Shown in pieces: positions 17,748 to 26,742 of a stretch of DNA of 61,862 bases (its first letter is position 1; each line of letters begins with the position of its first letter). Under the pieces are notes generated by a model. It saw only the letters and a program-made list of their open reading frames with translations, was not told the origin of the DNA and did no database searches. This DNA is from an uncultured Bacteroidales bacterium (GTDB lineage Bacteria; Bacteroidota; Bacteroidia; Bacteroidales; WCHB1-69): assembly GCA_946413585.1 (NCBI GenBank), contig CAMKLG010000012.1, forward strand, positions 1 to 61,862, given 5' to 3'. A program made the translations under genes and the position numbers.

Positions 17748-17755
17748 TACTTTTG
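17748..17755 (+). promoter_or_regulatory. -7 box, YitT-family gene
   Basis: TACTTTTG followed by CCGCCGC, 14 bases before the ATG at 17770, so the leader is only a few bases long. This is one of the clearest copies of the extended motif. Confidence 0.7.
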
Positions 17756-17769
17756 CCGCCGCAAAAAAA

Positions 17770-18723
17770 ATGAGTGAAATGGAGAAAAAAAACAACGTTA
17801 AAGAACAGATTATCGCATACTTACTGCTGATTATCGGCAGCTTCCTTTTTGCCGTTGGTGACGTGATGTTTGTCAACCCTTACCTTTTGGCACCCGGCGG
17901 CACCTACGGCTTGTCCAACGTGTTGAACACCGTCTGGCCTTGGAAGATCAGCTACTACGCCATCTGCATGGATATTCCTTTGCTCCTCATTGGTACCTGG
18001 ATTTTGGGGCCAAAATTCGGCTTCAAAACCATCCTCTCCACCATTTTGATCTTCGCATTTACTTGGGTGATAGAGACTTTCTGGGGTTATAACCCTGTCA
18101 TACACGAAAGCATTGTGGATGCGACCAACCAATTACCCAACATGGTGCAGATTCCGCATAGCGAAATGTTCTTCATTCCTGACTATTTCCTGAACACTGT
18201 GGTGGCCGGCATTATTTACGGTATCGCTATCGGCTTGATTTTCAAGTCGGGAGCCACCTCCGGCGGCAGTGACATCATCTCCATGATTATCCACAAATAT
18301 ACGAAAATATCCCTTGGCACGCTCGTGATGATCGTCGATTCCGTCATCACTCTCACCACGCTTATCGCCTTCAAGCAGATCCGTCTGCCGATCTACTCCA
18401 TCATATTAATATATATTGAAGGCAAGATCATCGACTTAATTGTGGACGGCTTAAAGAGTTATAAGACCGTTTATATCGTGACCAATAACGTGGAAACTGT
18501 GCGTCAGTATGTCCTCAACGACCTCAAACGAGGCGGCACACTGTTCGTAGGTAAGGGTCTCTACGGTGGTGCCGAACGCAATATGATCTACGTTTCTCTC
18601 AACCGTTCTGACCTCATCAAGCTGAAAAACGACCTGCACAATATCGATCCTGCCGCTTTCGTGAACATCATCGACAGCTCAGAGATTATGGGACAGGGAT
18701 TTAAGGCATTGCCGAAGGAGTAA
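17770..18723 (+). CDS. YitT-family membrane protein
   Basis: This is an inner-membrane protein of the YitT (DUF161) family with a C-terminal DUF2179 domain. Its function is not established; relatives are suspected transporters. About five or six membrane helices cover residues 15-215, beginning with IIAYLLLIIGSFLFAVGDV. The family motif LAPGGTYGLSNVL and the glycine-rich FKSGATSGGSDIISMII are both visible. The cytosolic domain follows from about 225 (YKTVYIVTNNVETVRQYV, then RGGTLFVGKGLYGGAERN). An alternative ATG four codons in (MEKKNNVKEQ) is possible. It stands alone between the gapA promoter region and the converging ispD gene. Confidence 0.92.
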   Translation: MSEMEKKNNVKEQIIAYLLLIIGSFLFAVGDVMFVNPYLLAPGGTYGLSNVLNTVWPWKISYYAICMDIPLLLIGTWILGPKFGFKTILSTILIFAFTWVIETFWGYNPVIHESIVDATNQLPNMVQIPHSEMFFIPDYFLNTVVAGIIYGIAIGLIFKSGATSGGSDIISMIIHKYTKISLGTLVMIVDSVITLTTLIAFKQIRLPIYSIILIYIEGKIIDLIVDGLKSYKTVYIVTNNVETVRQYVLNDLKRGGTLFVGKGLYGGAERNMIYVSLNRSDLIKLKNDLHNIDPAAFVNIIDSSEIMGQGFKALPKE

Positions 18724-18792
18724 AGGATAAGGGAAGTAGGGATAAGTTATAGGTAATACTTTGACTTTGAGCCTGATTTAGGCAGGGCGGCC

Positions 18793-19491
18793 TTACAGAT
18801 GAGATACGTTATGTTCCAGTAGTATCGTGTCTTCCGGATAGGTAAGTTTGATGTTTGTGGTGTCGCCTGAGACGATGAAAATGGGCACTTCGGGACAATA
18901 CTTAAGGAGCACGCCACAATCGTCAGTACTTGTAAATTGCGGATCCTGAAGGGCTTTGCGGTAAGCCTCGCGAATCACAGGAAGACGGAAGGCCTGCGGG
19001 GTCTGGGCGCAGCGCAGACGCTTACGCGCAGGAATACCTGTGATGAATTTCCCATCCTCGTCAACCTCGAAAACGGTGTCCGTGGCAGGAATGGCCACCG
19101 CCACAGCGGGATGCGTTTGTAATGCGTTAACAGTCTCTTGGATAATGCGTTGGCTTACGGCTGGACGCGCCGCATCGTGGAAAAGTAGGTTTACCGCAGA
19201 TTCAGCTTCATAAGCATTGAGAGCAGCCAACGTGGAAAGGTAACGTTCCGCACCACCAGGCAATAACTTGCGCACCTTTCGCCAATGATTACGGTCAATA
19301 ATCACTTGCATATCAGATAGATAATCGGCATTCATCACCACAGCAATCTCATCAATATCGTCACACAGCTCGAAAGCCCCGATGCTGTGCTCAATCACGG
19401 TTTTGCCCGCCAACGGCAAAAATTGCTTGGGTAACGCACTTCCGAACCGCTGTCCACTACCTCCTGCTAATACTACGGCTATGTTTTTCAT
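18793..19491 (-). CDS. ispD: 2-C-methyl-D-erythritol 4-phosphate cytidylyltransferase
   Basis: IspD joins CTP and methylerythritol phosphate in the non-mevalonate isoprenoid pathway. The nucleotide-binding start VVLAGGSGQRFGSALPKQFL, the HDAARPAVS motif, TPQAFR and the final GDTTNIKLTYPED are all present. I chose the ATG at 19491 (MKNIAVVLAGG); a TTG at 19497 would overlap the upstream stop. Length 232 is normal. The related ribitol-phosphate cytidylyltransferases (TarI) share this fold, so a small doubt remains, but no teichoic-acid-like partner is nearby. It starts two bases after the stop of a TPR protein gene. The pathway's product would feed the polyprenyl synthase encoded at 52560. Confidence 0.88.
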   Translation of the reverse strand: MKNIAVVLAGGSGQRFGSALPKQFLPLAGKTVIEHSIGAFELCDDIDEIAVVMNADYLSDMQVIIDRNHWRKVRKLLPGGAERYLSTLAALNAYEAESAVNLLFHDAARPAVSQRIIQETVNALQTHPAVAVAIPATDTVFEVDEDGKFITGIPARKRLRCAQTPQAFRLPVIREAYRKALQDPQFTSTDDCGVLLKYCPEVPIFIVSGDTTNIKLTYPEDTILLEHNVSHL

Positions 19492-19493
19492 TA

Positions 19494-21365
19494 TCAATTA
19501 ACATTATCCCCACGCAACGCACGATACCTGCTTCGCGCTTGCACCACGTACAGGCTATCGCTGTAATCTTTGAGAATTTTTTGGTAATATTCCATTGCTT
19601 GGGAGATGTCCTTCAGGTAATATTCGTACAATTCAGCGAGTTGGAAAAGGGCATCGTCGGCCAGCAACTGATCGCTATAGTCTTCGACAATCTTCTTGAG
19701 CAACTTTTCGGCTTCGAAATAATTCTTCTGTTTAATTAAGATGAGGGCTTTTTGGTAGAGTGCGTCATCTACCAACGAGCCAAATGGCGAGAGGATCATG
19801 ACAGAATCCAATGCTTTCAACGCTTCGTCGTCTTTGTTTTGAAAAATCAGGAATTCGGCTTTGGCGTACATTTTCAATGCCAAATTGCCTTCTGTATTTT
19901 GGAAAAGCGTCATAGTACTGTCCGCTCCTTCATCCAACCCCTCGCCTTCTTCCAAATTGTCAGAAATGAGCATGGACGAGTAGATGGCATCGTTGGCAAT
20001 GAGCTTGGTGGTGGCCGCTGCCAACACGTCGAGCTGACTCTTGGCCCATAAGAACTCTCCGATATAGAACGAGAGTTTTGCATTCTTGAACTTCGCCTCG
20101 TTGCCCAACACATCGTTCGGCAAGTCCTTATCTACTTGCGAGTAGTTGAGAGATGCATCCCAAATATTGCCCGTATATAGCTGTACATCAGCCATATCTA
20201 TCTTGTATTGGCTTTTCTCTTTGAGGTCGCGGGTAGCGGACATGGCCTGATCAAGTACCTCCATAGCCTCCTCCGGTTTGTTGACGTAGAAAGCCAACAG
20301 GTGAGCGTATTTGCGTATCCAGTCCATCGTTCCGGAATGCAAGCCATTTTCTTCCAATACTTTACGGAAATCCTGCTCCAAATTAACCGCATCAACCATC
20401 TTCACCGGAGAAGACTCTATCAGCTGCATATACTTGACATCTAAGATTTTTATCTTAGCTTGCACGTAGTTATGCGTATCTTCGCCTTTCTTGATGATAT
20501 AGTTCAATGCCTCAATAGCTGTAGCATAATCGCGATTTTCAGCAGCAGTTGTGGCCAATTCGTAAGTAAAAACGCCTTCAACTTTTAATCTTTTATCCAA
20601 TGCTTTAGCCAACGTGAAAGCTTCCTCAAAATCCTTATGCAACAAGCTAATCCAATATAATTCTTTGATACATAATATATTAGATGGATTCTTTTGCGAG
20701 AATTTCTGCAAAGCCGTGCGGATGGACATATATTGCTGATTATCATCATCATCGGCCAACAAATCCTGAATGGCCGTTTGCACATCATTCTGGTACTTTT
20801 CGTTGTCTGTTTTAATCAAAGCGATAATTTCATCCAAAATTTTGTCATTTTGATGCAGGTATTTATACACTGTAATCAAATTTTTGGACATATATTGCTC
20901 ATTGTTCAACAGTTTTCGACCTTTCAGAACCGTTTCTGCCGCATATTCGTATTTTCCTCGCGCCATGAACGCATTATGCAGCTCACTCACTGCTGACTCC
21001 TTGGCCTGCAGACTTTTAAGGCATTCCTGATAGGTTTTCTCAGCCTTGGCATTATCACCAGCACGATCATAAACATAGCCCAAATCGACCTTGTAACGCT
21101 GCACATTAGGATAGGCTTTCACCTGCTTTTTGAGCATTTTTTCCGCATCGTTATAGCGTTCCAATTCCAGAAGGGCATAGTAATAATAATAATAGATGTA
21201 GGAATCCGGCTTTTTGGCGTGGATTTTTTCAAAAAGTTCCACTGCCTTGTCGTATTCCTTCTCTTTATAATACTGCAAAGCAAGCTGCTCATCTTGGCTT
21301 TGCTGCGCGACAACCGCGCCGCCACATGCGATGAGCAGCATGAGTATGATGATGATTTTTTTCAT
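19494..21365 (-). CDS. Exported TPR-repeat protein
   Basis: This 623-residue protein has a signal peptide (IIIILMLLIACGGAVVAQQ) and then TPR helices over most of its length. The first repeats (ALQYYKEKEYDKAVELFEKI) start at about residue 29, and the last group (AEKLLKKIVEDYSDQLLADD, then AMEYYQKILKDYSDSLYV) resembles the outer-membrane lipoprotein BamD/YbgF-type TPRs. No enzymatic domain is visible. It probably scaffolds a periplasmic complex; the partner is unknown. It starts six bases after the stop of serS and ends two bases before ispD, so all three are likely one transcript from the serS promoter. A run of six tyrosines (SYIYYYYYYALLELE) is unusual. Confidence 0.85.
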   Translation of the reverse strand: MKKIIIILMLLIACGGAVVAQQSQDEQLALQYYKEKEYDKAVELFEKIHAKKPDSYIYYYYYYALLELERYNDAEKMLKKQVKAYPNVQRYKVDLGYVYDRAGDNAKAEKTYQECLKSLQAKESAVSELHNAFMARGKYEYAAETVLKGRKLLNNEQYMSKNLITVYKYLHQNDKILDEIIALIKTDNEKYQNDVQTAIQDLLADDDDNQQYMSIRTALQKFSQKNPSNILCIKELYWISLLHKDFEEAFTLAKALDKRLKVEGVFTYELATTAAENRDYATAIEALNYIIKKGEDTHNYVQAKIKILDVKYMQLIESSPVKMVDAVNLEQDFRKVLEENGLHSGTMDWIRKYAHLLAFYVNKPEEAMEVLDQAMSATRDLKEKSQYKIDMADVQLYTGNIWDASLNYSQVDKDLPNDVLGNEAKFKNAKLSFYIGEFLWAKSQLDVLAAATTKLIANDAIYSSMLISDNLEEGEGLDEGADSTMTLFQNTEGNLALKMYAKAEFLIFQNKDDEALKALDSVMILSPFGSLVDDALYQKALILIKQKNYFEAEKLLKKIVEDYSDQLLADDALFQLAELYEYYLKDISQAMEYYQKILKDYSDSLYVVQARSRYRALRGDNVN

Positions 21366-21371
21366 TCGAGA

Positions 21372-22643
21372 TTAGTCGATGATGTCAAAACGAGTGTAAG
21401 GACGCAGCACCTCGGGGATGACAATACCTTTTTCGGTCTGGTTGTTCTCCAACAGAGCGGCGAGCACGCGCGGGAGTGCGAGGGCACTGCCATTGAGCGT
21501 GTGCGCGAGTTTCGTCTTGCCCGTAGCATCTTTGTATCTCAGTTTCAGACGGTTAGCCTGATACGATTCGAAGTTAGACACAGAGCTGACCTCCAACCAT
21601 TTCTGTTGCGCTTTGGAATAAACCTCCAAATCGTAGGTGAGGGCGGAGGTAAAGCTGATATCACCGCCACAGAGACGCAGCACGCGGAATGGCAGACCAA
21701 GCTTGGTGAGCAAATTCTTGCCGTGGTTGGTCATCTCCTCAAGTGTCTCGTAGGAACGGTCTGGGTGTTCGATAGTTACAATCTCAATTTTGTCGAACTG
21801 GTGCAGGCGGTTAAGGCCGCGCACATCCTTTCCGTAAGAACCTGCCTCGCGGCGGAAACAAGCGGAGTAAGCACAGTTCTTCAACGGAAAATCGCTTTCC
21901 TTGAGAATAACGTCGCGGTAGATGTTGGTGACGGGCACCTCAGCGGTAGGGATGAGGTAGAAGTTATCCACTTGGCAATGGTACATTTGTCCCTCTTTAT
22001 CAGGTAGTTGACCTGTGCCATAAGCGGAATCTTCATTCACCATGTAAGGAGGTTGGATTTCCACAAAGCCAGCAGCAGTAGCCTCATCAAGGAAGAAATC
22101 GATGAGGGCGCGTTGCAAACGGGCACCTTTGCCTTTATAGACCGGGAATCCGGCACCGGTGATCTTAGTGCCCAGCTCAAAGTCGATGATATCGTATTTT
22201 TTTACGAGTTCCCAATGCGGAAGAGCACCTTCCGGAAGATTGGAGGCATCGCCTTGGGTATAGACGATTTCGTTGTCTTCAGCACCTTTGCCAGGGGCAA
22301 CAGCTGCGTTAGGCAGGTTAGGCAGCAGCACCATCTTGCTCTGCAGCAGTTCTTCCTGCTCTTGCAGTTTAGCACGGTCAACACGTTCCGTCTCCTTCAG
22401 CGCGGCCATTTCAGCCTTAATAGCTTCGGCCTCGTCGCGCTTGCCCTCTTTGAAGAGCTGTCCAATTTTTTTCGCACCCTGATTTTGCGTCATCAGATTG
22501 TCGTCGATTTTTTTCTTCAGGTTGCGGTTGTCACTATCTAATTCACGAATCTCAGCCACCAATTCCGTAGCATCGAAATTCTTGATTTTCAGTCTGTCAA
22601 TAACCTCTTGTGGATTTTCTCTTAAAAGTTGAATCTGTAACAT
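21372..22643 (-). CDS. serS: Seryl-tRNA synthetase
   Basis: SerRS charges tRNA-Ser in the cytoplasm. The N-terminal antiparallel coiled-coil arm that grips the long variable arm covers about residues 28-110 (RNLKKKIDDNLMTQNQ, KKIGQLFKEGKRDEAEA). The class II motifs follow: motif 2 in CFRREAGSYGKDVRGLNR and motif 3 in NGSALALPRVLAALLEN. The serine-binding TAEVPVTN is intact. Length 423 matches the family. Its promoter is at 22664 and it heads the serS-TPR-ispD transcript. Confidence 0.97.
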   Translation of the reverse strand: MLQIQLLRENPQEVIDRLKIKNFDATELVAEIRELDSDNRNLKKKIDDNLMTQNQGAKKIGQLFKEGKRDEAEAIKAEMAALKETERVDRAKLQEQEELLQSKMVLLPNLPNAAVAPGKGAEDNEIVYTQGDASNLPEGALPHWELVKKYDIIDFELGTKITGAGFPVYKGKGARLQRALIDFFLDEATAAGFVEIQPPYMVNEDSAYGTGQLPDKEGQMYHCQVDNFYLIPTAEVPVTNIYRDVILKESDFPLKNCAYSACFRREAGSYGKDVRGLNRLHQFDKIEIVTIEHPDRSYETLEEMTNHGKNLLTKLGLPFRVLRLCGGDISFTSALTYDLEVYSKAQQKWLEVSSVSNFESYQANRLKLRYKDATGKTKLAHTLNGSALALPRVLAALLENNQTEKGIVIPEVLRPYTRFDIID

Positions 22644-22663
22644 CGTCTAAAAAATTTAAGCTG

Positions 22664-22671
22664 CAAAGATA
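22664..22671 (-). promoter_or_regulatory. serS: -7 box, serS
   Basis: The minus strand reads TATCTTTG followed by CAGC, 20 bases before the serS ATG. Confidence 0.65.
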
Positions 22672-22752
22672 ACATTTCCATTGATATAGACCCCTTATCA
22701 AGTGGGAAAAACTCAGGAAAAAAATATTGGGGAAGGAATATTCGGAAACAAA

Positions 22753-22784
22753 AAAGCACCCATTCGCTATAGAATCGGTGCTTT
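22753..22784 (-). terminator. Intrinsic terminator of the tRNA-Asn gene
   Basis: On the minus strand AAAGCACC and GGTGCTTT pair perfectly, ATTC/GAAT adds four inner pairs, and TTTTTT follows. It lies eight bases after the tRNA 3' end. Confidence 0.8.
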
Positions 22785-22791
22785 CGTTTCG

Positions 22792-22865
22792 CGCTCCCTC
22801 AAGGACTTGAACCTTGGACCCTCTGATTAACAGTCAGATGCTCTAACCAACTGAGCTAAGGAAGC
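22792..22865 (-). tRNA. tRNA-Asn (GTT)
   Basis: The minus strand folds as a standard cloverleaf of 74 bases. The acceptor GCTTCCT pairs with AGGGAGC (one G-T pair) and the discriminator base is G. The D arm is AGCTCAGTTGGTTAGAGC, the anticodon stem is TCTGA/TCAGA with loop CTGTTAA (anticodon GTT), and the T arm contains GGTTCAAGTCC. CCA is not encoded. It has its own promoter and terminator. Confidence 0.97.
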
Positions 22866-22883
22866 ATTCCGTTTTTGATGGTG

Positions 22884-22891
22884 CAAAAATA
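22884..22891 (-). promoter_or_regulatory. -7 box, tRNA-Asn
   Basis: The minus strand reads TATTTTTG followed by CACC, 18 bases before the tRNA 5' end. Confidence 0.6.
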
Positions 22892-23264
22892 CACTTTTTT
22901 TGATATACTATACCTACTCTTGAAAATTTTTCTGTATTATTTTTTCATTTAGTTGATTATCAATACTATAGCAATCCAAATAATACGATATTATATTGTT
23001 TTTTTTTATATTTTCAAACATGGTTTGCCATTTTTCGAATGTCTTTTCGGAAAAAACCATCCCAACCATTACAAAAACGACTTTCGTCATTCATCAACAT
23101 TCACTCGTCATTCATCGTCCGTTCATCGTCCGTTCATCGCACATAATTTTCCCAGGGTTCGCTGTCGCTCACCCTGGGCTAACATATGTCGGGCTTTCAG
23201 CCCTTTTGGAATATTTTAAATTTTTGGGGAGAAACACTCACTCGTCAACATTCACTATAATTTG
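22892..23264. other. Gene-free stretch before the M16 peptidase
   Basis: No supported gene is present. The first half is AT-rich without structure. 23085-23142 holds degenerate TCATTCATC/GTTCATCGTCC repeats, and TCAACATTCACT occurs at 23094-23105 and again at 23245-23256. Between those two copies lies the dispersed double-hairpin element at 23151-23210, so they may be its flanking repeats or spacer repeats. Confidence 0.6.
23151..23210. repeat. Dispersed double-hairpin element, copy A
   Basis: A first stem runs CCCAGGG(TTCGC...)CACCCTGGG at 23151-23178; a 12-base spacer AACATATGTC follows with its flanks, then a second hairpin GGGCTTTCAGCCC and TTTT. It matches copies at 32850 and 35241 in order, spacing and most bases. 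The T-run after the second hairpin could stop plus-strand transcription. Confidence 0.85.
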
Positions 23265-23272
23265 TATTTTTG
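23265..23272 (+). promoter_or_regulatory. -7 box, M16 peptidase
   Basis: TATTTTTG followed by CCGCC, 23 bases before the ATG at 23296. Confidence 0.7.
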
Positions 23273-23295
23273 CCGCCAAATATTAAACTACCGAT

Positions 23296-24543
23296 ATGGC
23301 CATTCCTTTCACCCGACAAATCCTCTCTAACGGGCTGCATGTCCTTGTACATGAGGATCATACCACCCCCCTGGCGGACTGCACCATCGTGTATCGCGTG
23401 GGTTCGCGCGACGAGGATCCTGCATGCACCGGTCTGGCTCACTTGATGGAACACTTCATGTTCAGCGGCTCCGACCACGCTCCTGACTTCGACCTCACCC
23501 TCCAAAAAGTGGGGGCTATCAACAACGCCTATACCTCCCAAGACCTCACTAACTACTATATCGTATTGCCCGCCAACAACATAGAAACTGCCCTGTGGCT
23601 TGAATCTGACCGCATGGCTGCGCTTTCGTTCAATCAACAAGGGCTGGATGTGCAAAAACAAGTAGTGATGGAGGAATTTAAGGAGACTTGTCTGAATCAA
23701 CCATACGGCGACCTTCTCATGCACATCAACGGTCTCAGCTACCAAAAGCATCCTTATCGCTGGATGCCTATCGGTATGGAACTTTCTCATATCGAACAGG
23801 TTGACATGGAAATTGTCCGTCGTTTCCACAACAATTTCTATTGTCCGTCCAATGCTATTCTCGTAGTGACGGGCAACGTATATGCTGATGAGATTTTCAC
23901 GCTGGCAGACAAATGGTTCGGTGACATTCTGCCTGGAATGCAGAACCCTCATCATTACCCTCAGGAATCTTCTGCCACGGAAAACCGAATGAAGGTGGTG
24001 GAGAAGGAGGTTCCCGCCGACATGCTCTACAAAAGCTGGCTGATGTGTGCGCGCATCGATGCAGACTACTGCGCTTACGATTTGCTTTCTGACATCCTCG
24101 GTACCGGCCAAAGTTCCTATCTCTATCGGAAATTCGTGGTTGAGGACAGACTATTCACTGACATCTCTGCTTCTGTATCCGGGACCGCCGACCAAGGGCT
24201 CTTCTACGTGGGCGGTCGTCCCGCAGAAGGCATCTCTATTGAGCGAGCCGACGAAGCACTAACTCAATATCTCACTGATTTACAGTTTGATAGTAAATTA
24301 TCATACGATTTGCAAAAGGTGAAGAACAACGCCGAGTCCATCATTTTGGAACGTAACTTGAAGGTTGAAGACCGCGCCAACACCTTAGCTACGGGCGAAT
24401 TCTACAGCCGCGCAGAAGATTTCGCTGACGAAAGGACCGGCTATTTCGCTGTCACCGAAGAGGATATACGGCGGATTACAGAAACGATGTTTAAGAGGGA
24501 GTGCGGGAATACATTATATTATAAAGAAAAGAGAGACAAGTAG
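23296..24543 (+). CDS. M16-family zinc peptidase
   Basis: This is a pitrilysin-type metallopeptidase. The inverted zinc motif HxxEH is HLMEH (about residue 49), with the distal glutamate in MEEFKE. The start SNGLHVLVHEDHTTPLAD and the later AILVVTGNV are typical. It has no signal peptide, so it probably acts on peptides in the cytoplasm. Length 415 corresponds to one half of the clam-shell; many relatives work as dimers or with a non-catalytic partner, and no partner is encoded beside it. It stands alone on its promoter. Confidence 0.93.
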   Translation: MAIPFTRQILSNGLHVLVHEDHTTPLADCTIVYRVGSRDEDPACTGLAHLMEHFMFSGSDHAPDFDLTLQKVGAINNAYTSQDLTNYYIVLPANNIETALWLESDRMAALSFNQQGLDVQKQVVMEEFKETCLNQPYGDLLMHINGLSYQKHPYRWMPIGMELSHIEQVDMEIVRRFHNNFYCPSNAILVVTGNVYADEIFTLADKWFGDILPGMQNPHHYPQESSATENRMKVVEKEVPADMLYKSWLMCARIDADYCAYDLLSDILGTGQSSYLYRKFVVEDRLFTDISASVSGTADQGLFYVGGRPAEGISIERADEALTQYLTDLQFDSKLSYDLQKVKNNAESIILERNLKVEDRANTLATGEFYSRAEDFADERTGYFAVTEEDIRRITETMFKRECGNTLYYKEKRDK

Positions 24544-24648
24544 TCCGGCGTTGACATTTGACAACCATTTTCGATAATACTTCCCTGGGCATATCCAAGG
24601 GGGTTCGCAAGTCATAGCCAAGAGGTGTCTTGCGCTGAAAAACCGCTA

Positions 24649-25014
24649 TTACAGCAGCTTCTTGATTTCCAGCAACTTCTCGCGTATCTGGGTCAGTGTA
24701 TTGACGATGGCAGCGGTCTCCGCCTCTTTTACAAAGTCGTTCTTGATGGCGGTCTTCGCGCCCTGCAAGGTGTAACCCTTCACTTTGGTGAGGTATTGGA
24801 TGGTGCGCAGAATGGAGATGTCGTTTTTGGAATAGAAACGGTCGCCTTTTTTATTTTTGCGCGGCTTGATCATGTCGAATTCCTTCTCCCAGAAGCGCAA
24901 AGTAGATGCAGGAATGTTCAGTGCTTCAGCTGTTTCGCCGATGCTAAACCACAATTTCTCCTGTTCCGCGATAGACTCAGGCAACGATTCGAATAAAGAG
25001 AGCTCGTTTTCCAT
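24649..25014 (-). CDS. MerR-family transcriptional regulator
   Basis: This small DNA-binding protein has the MerR winged helix at about residues 22-90 (FSIGETAEALNIPASTLRFW, then FYSKNDISILRTIQYLTKVK). The C-terminal part is only about 30 residues of predicted helix (LTQIREKLLEIKKLL), enough for dimerisation but not for an effector domain. No metal- or redox-sensing cysteines are present. Length 121 fits the short MerR form common in Bacteroidota. It starts five bases after the smpB stop and is probably transcribed with it. The target is unknown. Confidence 0.9.
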   Translation of the reverse strand: MENELSLFESLPESIAEQEKLWFSIGETAEALNIPASTLRFWEKEFDMIKPRKNKKGDRFYSKNDISILRTIQYLTKVKGYTLQGAKTAIKNDFVKEAETAAIVNTLTQIREKLLEIKKLL

Positions 25015-25019
25015 AGATC

Positions 25020-25478
25020 TTAATCTTCGTCGGCTCCGCGTCGGCGTTGGTCGCGCTCCTTGATGCTTTCGCGTTTGTCGTACATTTTCTTACCTTTGGC
25101 CAAGCAAATGTCCAGCTTCGCATAGCCATTGTCGTTGATCCACAGCAAAGTAGGGATGATGGTATATCCGCGCTCGTTGAGTTTGGTCATCAGCTTGCGC
25201 ATCTCCTTGCGTTGCAACAACAACTTACGGTCGCGTTTAGGCTGATGGTTGTTGTAACTGCCCTGCGCATACTCGCTGACATGCATGTTGTGCACCCATA
25301 ACTCGTTGTTAATGAACGAACAATAGGCATCCGTGATATTCGCACGACCCGCCCGGATAGACTTAATCTCCGTGCCAGTCAACACAATACCCGCAGTATA
25401 GGAAGTGTGCAGATAGTAAAGGAATTCCGCCTTCCTGTTTTTGATCGCAATTTGAGTGTCCTGTTTTCTTTTTCCCAT
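25020..25478 (-). CDS. smpB: SsrA-binding protein
   Basis: SmpB carries tmRNA to stalled ribosomes during trans-translation. The start with NRKAEFLYYLHTSYTAGIVL, the GTEIKSIRAGRANI motif and the basic tail (KKMYDKRESIKERDQRRR) that enters the mRNA channel are all present. Length 152 is standard. The tmRNA gene itself is not in this window. The gene is the first of a pair with the MerR regulator. Confidence 0.97.
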   Translation of the reverse strand: MGKRKQDTQIAIKNRKAEFLYYLHTSYTAGIVLTGTEIKSIRAGRANITDAYCSFINNELWVHNMHVSEYAQGSYNNHQPKRDRKLLLQRKEMRKLMTKLNERGYTIIPTLLWINDNGYAKLDICLAKGKKMYDKRESIKERDQRRRGADED

Positions 25479-25495
25479 AGTCTTTGAATCGGCGG

Positions 25496-25503
25496 CAAAA
25501 ATA
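25496..25503 (-). promoter_or_regulatory. smpB: -7 box, smpB
   Basis: The minus strand reads TATTTTTG followed by CCGCC, 17 bases before the smpB ATG. Confidence 0.7.
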
Positions 25504-25618
25504 CGAATTTTTAGTGATTTGTGAATAGCGAATTAATAGAGACTCTGATTACATCACTACGAACAACGCCACGTTAATAAAATTCTCCGAAAGCAAATGG
25601 CTGTCCACGCAACTATCG

Positions 25619-25626
25619 TATTTTTG
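25619..25626 (+). promoter_or_regulatory. folA: -7 box, folA
   Basis: TATTTTTG followed by CAAAA, 16 bases before the folA ATG at 25643. It stands back to back with the smpB promoter. Confidence 0.65.
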
Positions 25627-25642
25627 CAAAAAATATAATAGT

Positions 25643-26131
25643 ATGAGTATAAGCATGATTGCAGCTGTGGGCCAAAATCTGGAACTAGGTTACCAAAACC
25701 AATTGTTGTGCCATTTGCCCGTGGATTTGAAACATTTTAAGACTATCACCTCTGGACATACGGTGCTGATGGGCGACCGTACCTGGGAGTCGCTGCCCAA
25801 AAAACCCCTGCCGAATCGTCGCAACATCGTCATTACTCTCGACAATGTGGAGTTTGAAGGTGCCGAAACCGTGCATTCCATCCCTGATGCTATCGCGCTC
25901 GTACGCGACGACGAGGAAGCATTCGTGATGGGGGGCGCCACCATGTACCGACTTTTCCTACCCTATGCCAATAAACTTTACCTCACTCGCATAGTCTCTG
26001 ATTTCGTTGCAGATGTCTGGTTCCCGGAAATTAACGAAACAGAGTGGCAACTGATTGACAATGAGTTTATTCCAAAAGACGAGAAAAACATTTACGATTT
26101 ATTTTTCCAAACCTTAATAAGACAAAAATGA
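25643..26131 (+). CDS. folA: Dihydrofolate reductase
   Basis: DHFR reduces dihydrofolate to tetrahydrofolate with NADPH. The start SMIAAVGQNLELGYQNQLLC carries the Met20-loop region, LPVDLKHFKTIT has the conserved aspartate for substrate protonation, and GDRTWESLP and FVMGGATMYRLFLPY are standard. Where most bacteria have W (GxxNxLPW) before the catalytic region, this protein has LLCHLPVD. Length 162 is normal. The stop overlaps the next start by four bases (ATGA), coupling it to a DUF4468 protein gene. FolD, encoded at 31959, acts in the same folate pool. Confidence 0.95.
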   Translation: MSISMIAAVGQNLELGYQNQLLCHLPVDLKHFKTITSGHTVLMGDRTWESLPKKPLPNRRNIVITLDNVEFEGAETVHSIPDAIALVRDDEEAFVMGGATMYRLFLPYANKLYLTRIVSDFVADVWFPEINETEWQLIDNEFIPKDEKNIYDLFFQTLIRQK

Positions 26132-26676
26132 AAAAAATCCTCATTTTCCTGGCCGTTTGCGTAAGCATGACCGCTTTCGCCCAAAAAACCGAGATTCCGG
26201 AAGCCCCTTACCTTCCCATCGATGAACGCACCAACTTGGTAACCTATCAGGATGTCGTGAAACAGGAAGGCACCCCTAAAGTGCTGTACGACAGAGCCAT
26301 GAACTGGGTCAAGAAGTATTATAAGAACACCGCTGAAGTCATCAAGAGCGCCGACCCCGAGAAGTGCGTCATCAACATGCGCTCCAGCGTGCGGATTTAT
26401 TACAAGGATAAAGACGGCACCATGCGCTTCAAGAACATCGTCTATTACAACTTCAAACTCGAATGCCGCGACAACCGCTACCGTTACACTATCACGGACT
26501 TCAAAGAGAAAGCAACCGGCTCCGCACCCATTGAAGTGTGGTTCAACACTTCCGCATCTGGCTGGACTCCAAGCATGTACGGTTACCTCACCCAAATCGA
26601 TGAAGAGATGCACAAACTCATCGACTCCCTTGAAGAGGGTATGCAACCCGAAGAGGAATTCAAGGATGAATGGTAA
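26128..26676 (+). CDS. Exported DUF4468-domain protein
   Basis: This 182-residue protein has a signal peptide (KKILIFLAVCVSMTAFAQK) and one DUF4468 domain (TBP-like fold, unknown function): LPIDERTNLVTYQDVV, then the family pattern of LYDRAMNWVKKYYKN and a final acidic tail. DUF4468 proteins are nearly limited to Bacteroidota and are thought to be periplasmic; none has a firm function that I know of. Its ATG overlaps the folA stop, but the two products act in different compartments, so this is probably only transcriptional packing. Confidence 0.88.
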   Translation: MKKILIFLAVCVSMTAFAQKTEIPEAPYLPIDERTNLVTYQDVVKQEGTPKVLYDRAMNWVKKYYKNTAEVIKSADPEKCVINMRSSVRIYYKDKDGTMRFKNIVYYNFKLECRDNRYRYTITDFKEKATGSAPIEVWFNTSASGWTPSMYGYLTQIDEEMHKLIDSLEEGMQPEEEFKDEW

Positions 26677-26742
26677 TGATCGTTGAGGGTTTAGAGTTTA
26701 AGGGTTGACGGCAAAAGCTAACAACCCAAAGTCACGTTCTTC

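Noticed and set aside
18793..19497. IspD gene read as ribitol-phosphate cytidylyltransferase (TarI)
   Set aside because: HDAARP motif and absence of a TarJ-like reductase or other polyol genes favour IspD, though the fold is shared.
24544..24648. Possible repeat element after the M16 peptidase gene
   Set aside because: It has short CTTGCG and CAAGG words but no stem of more than six pairs and no second copy in the window.
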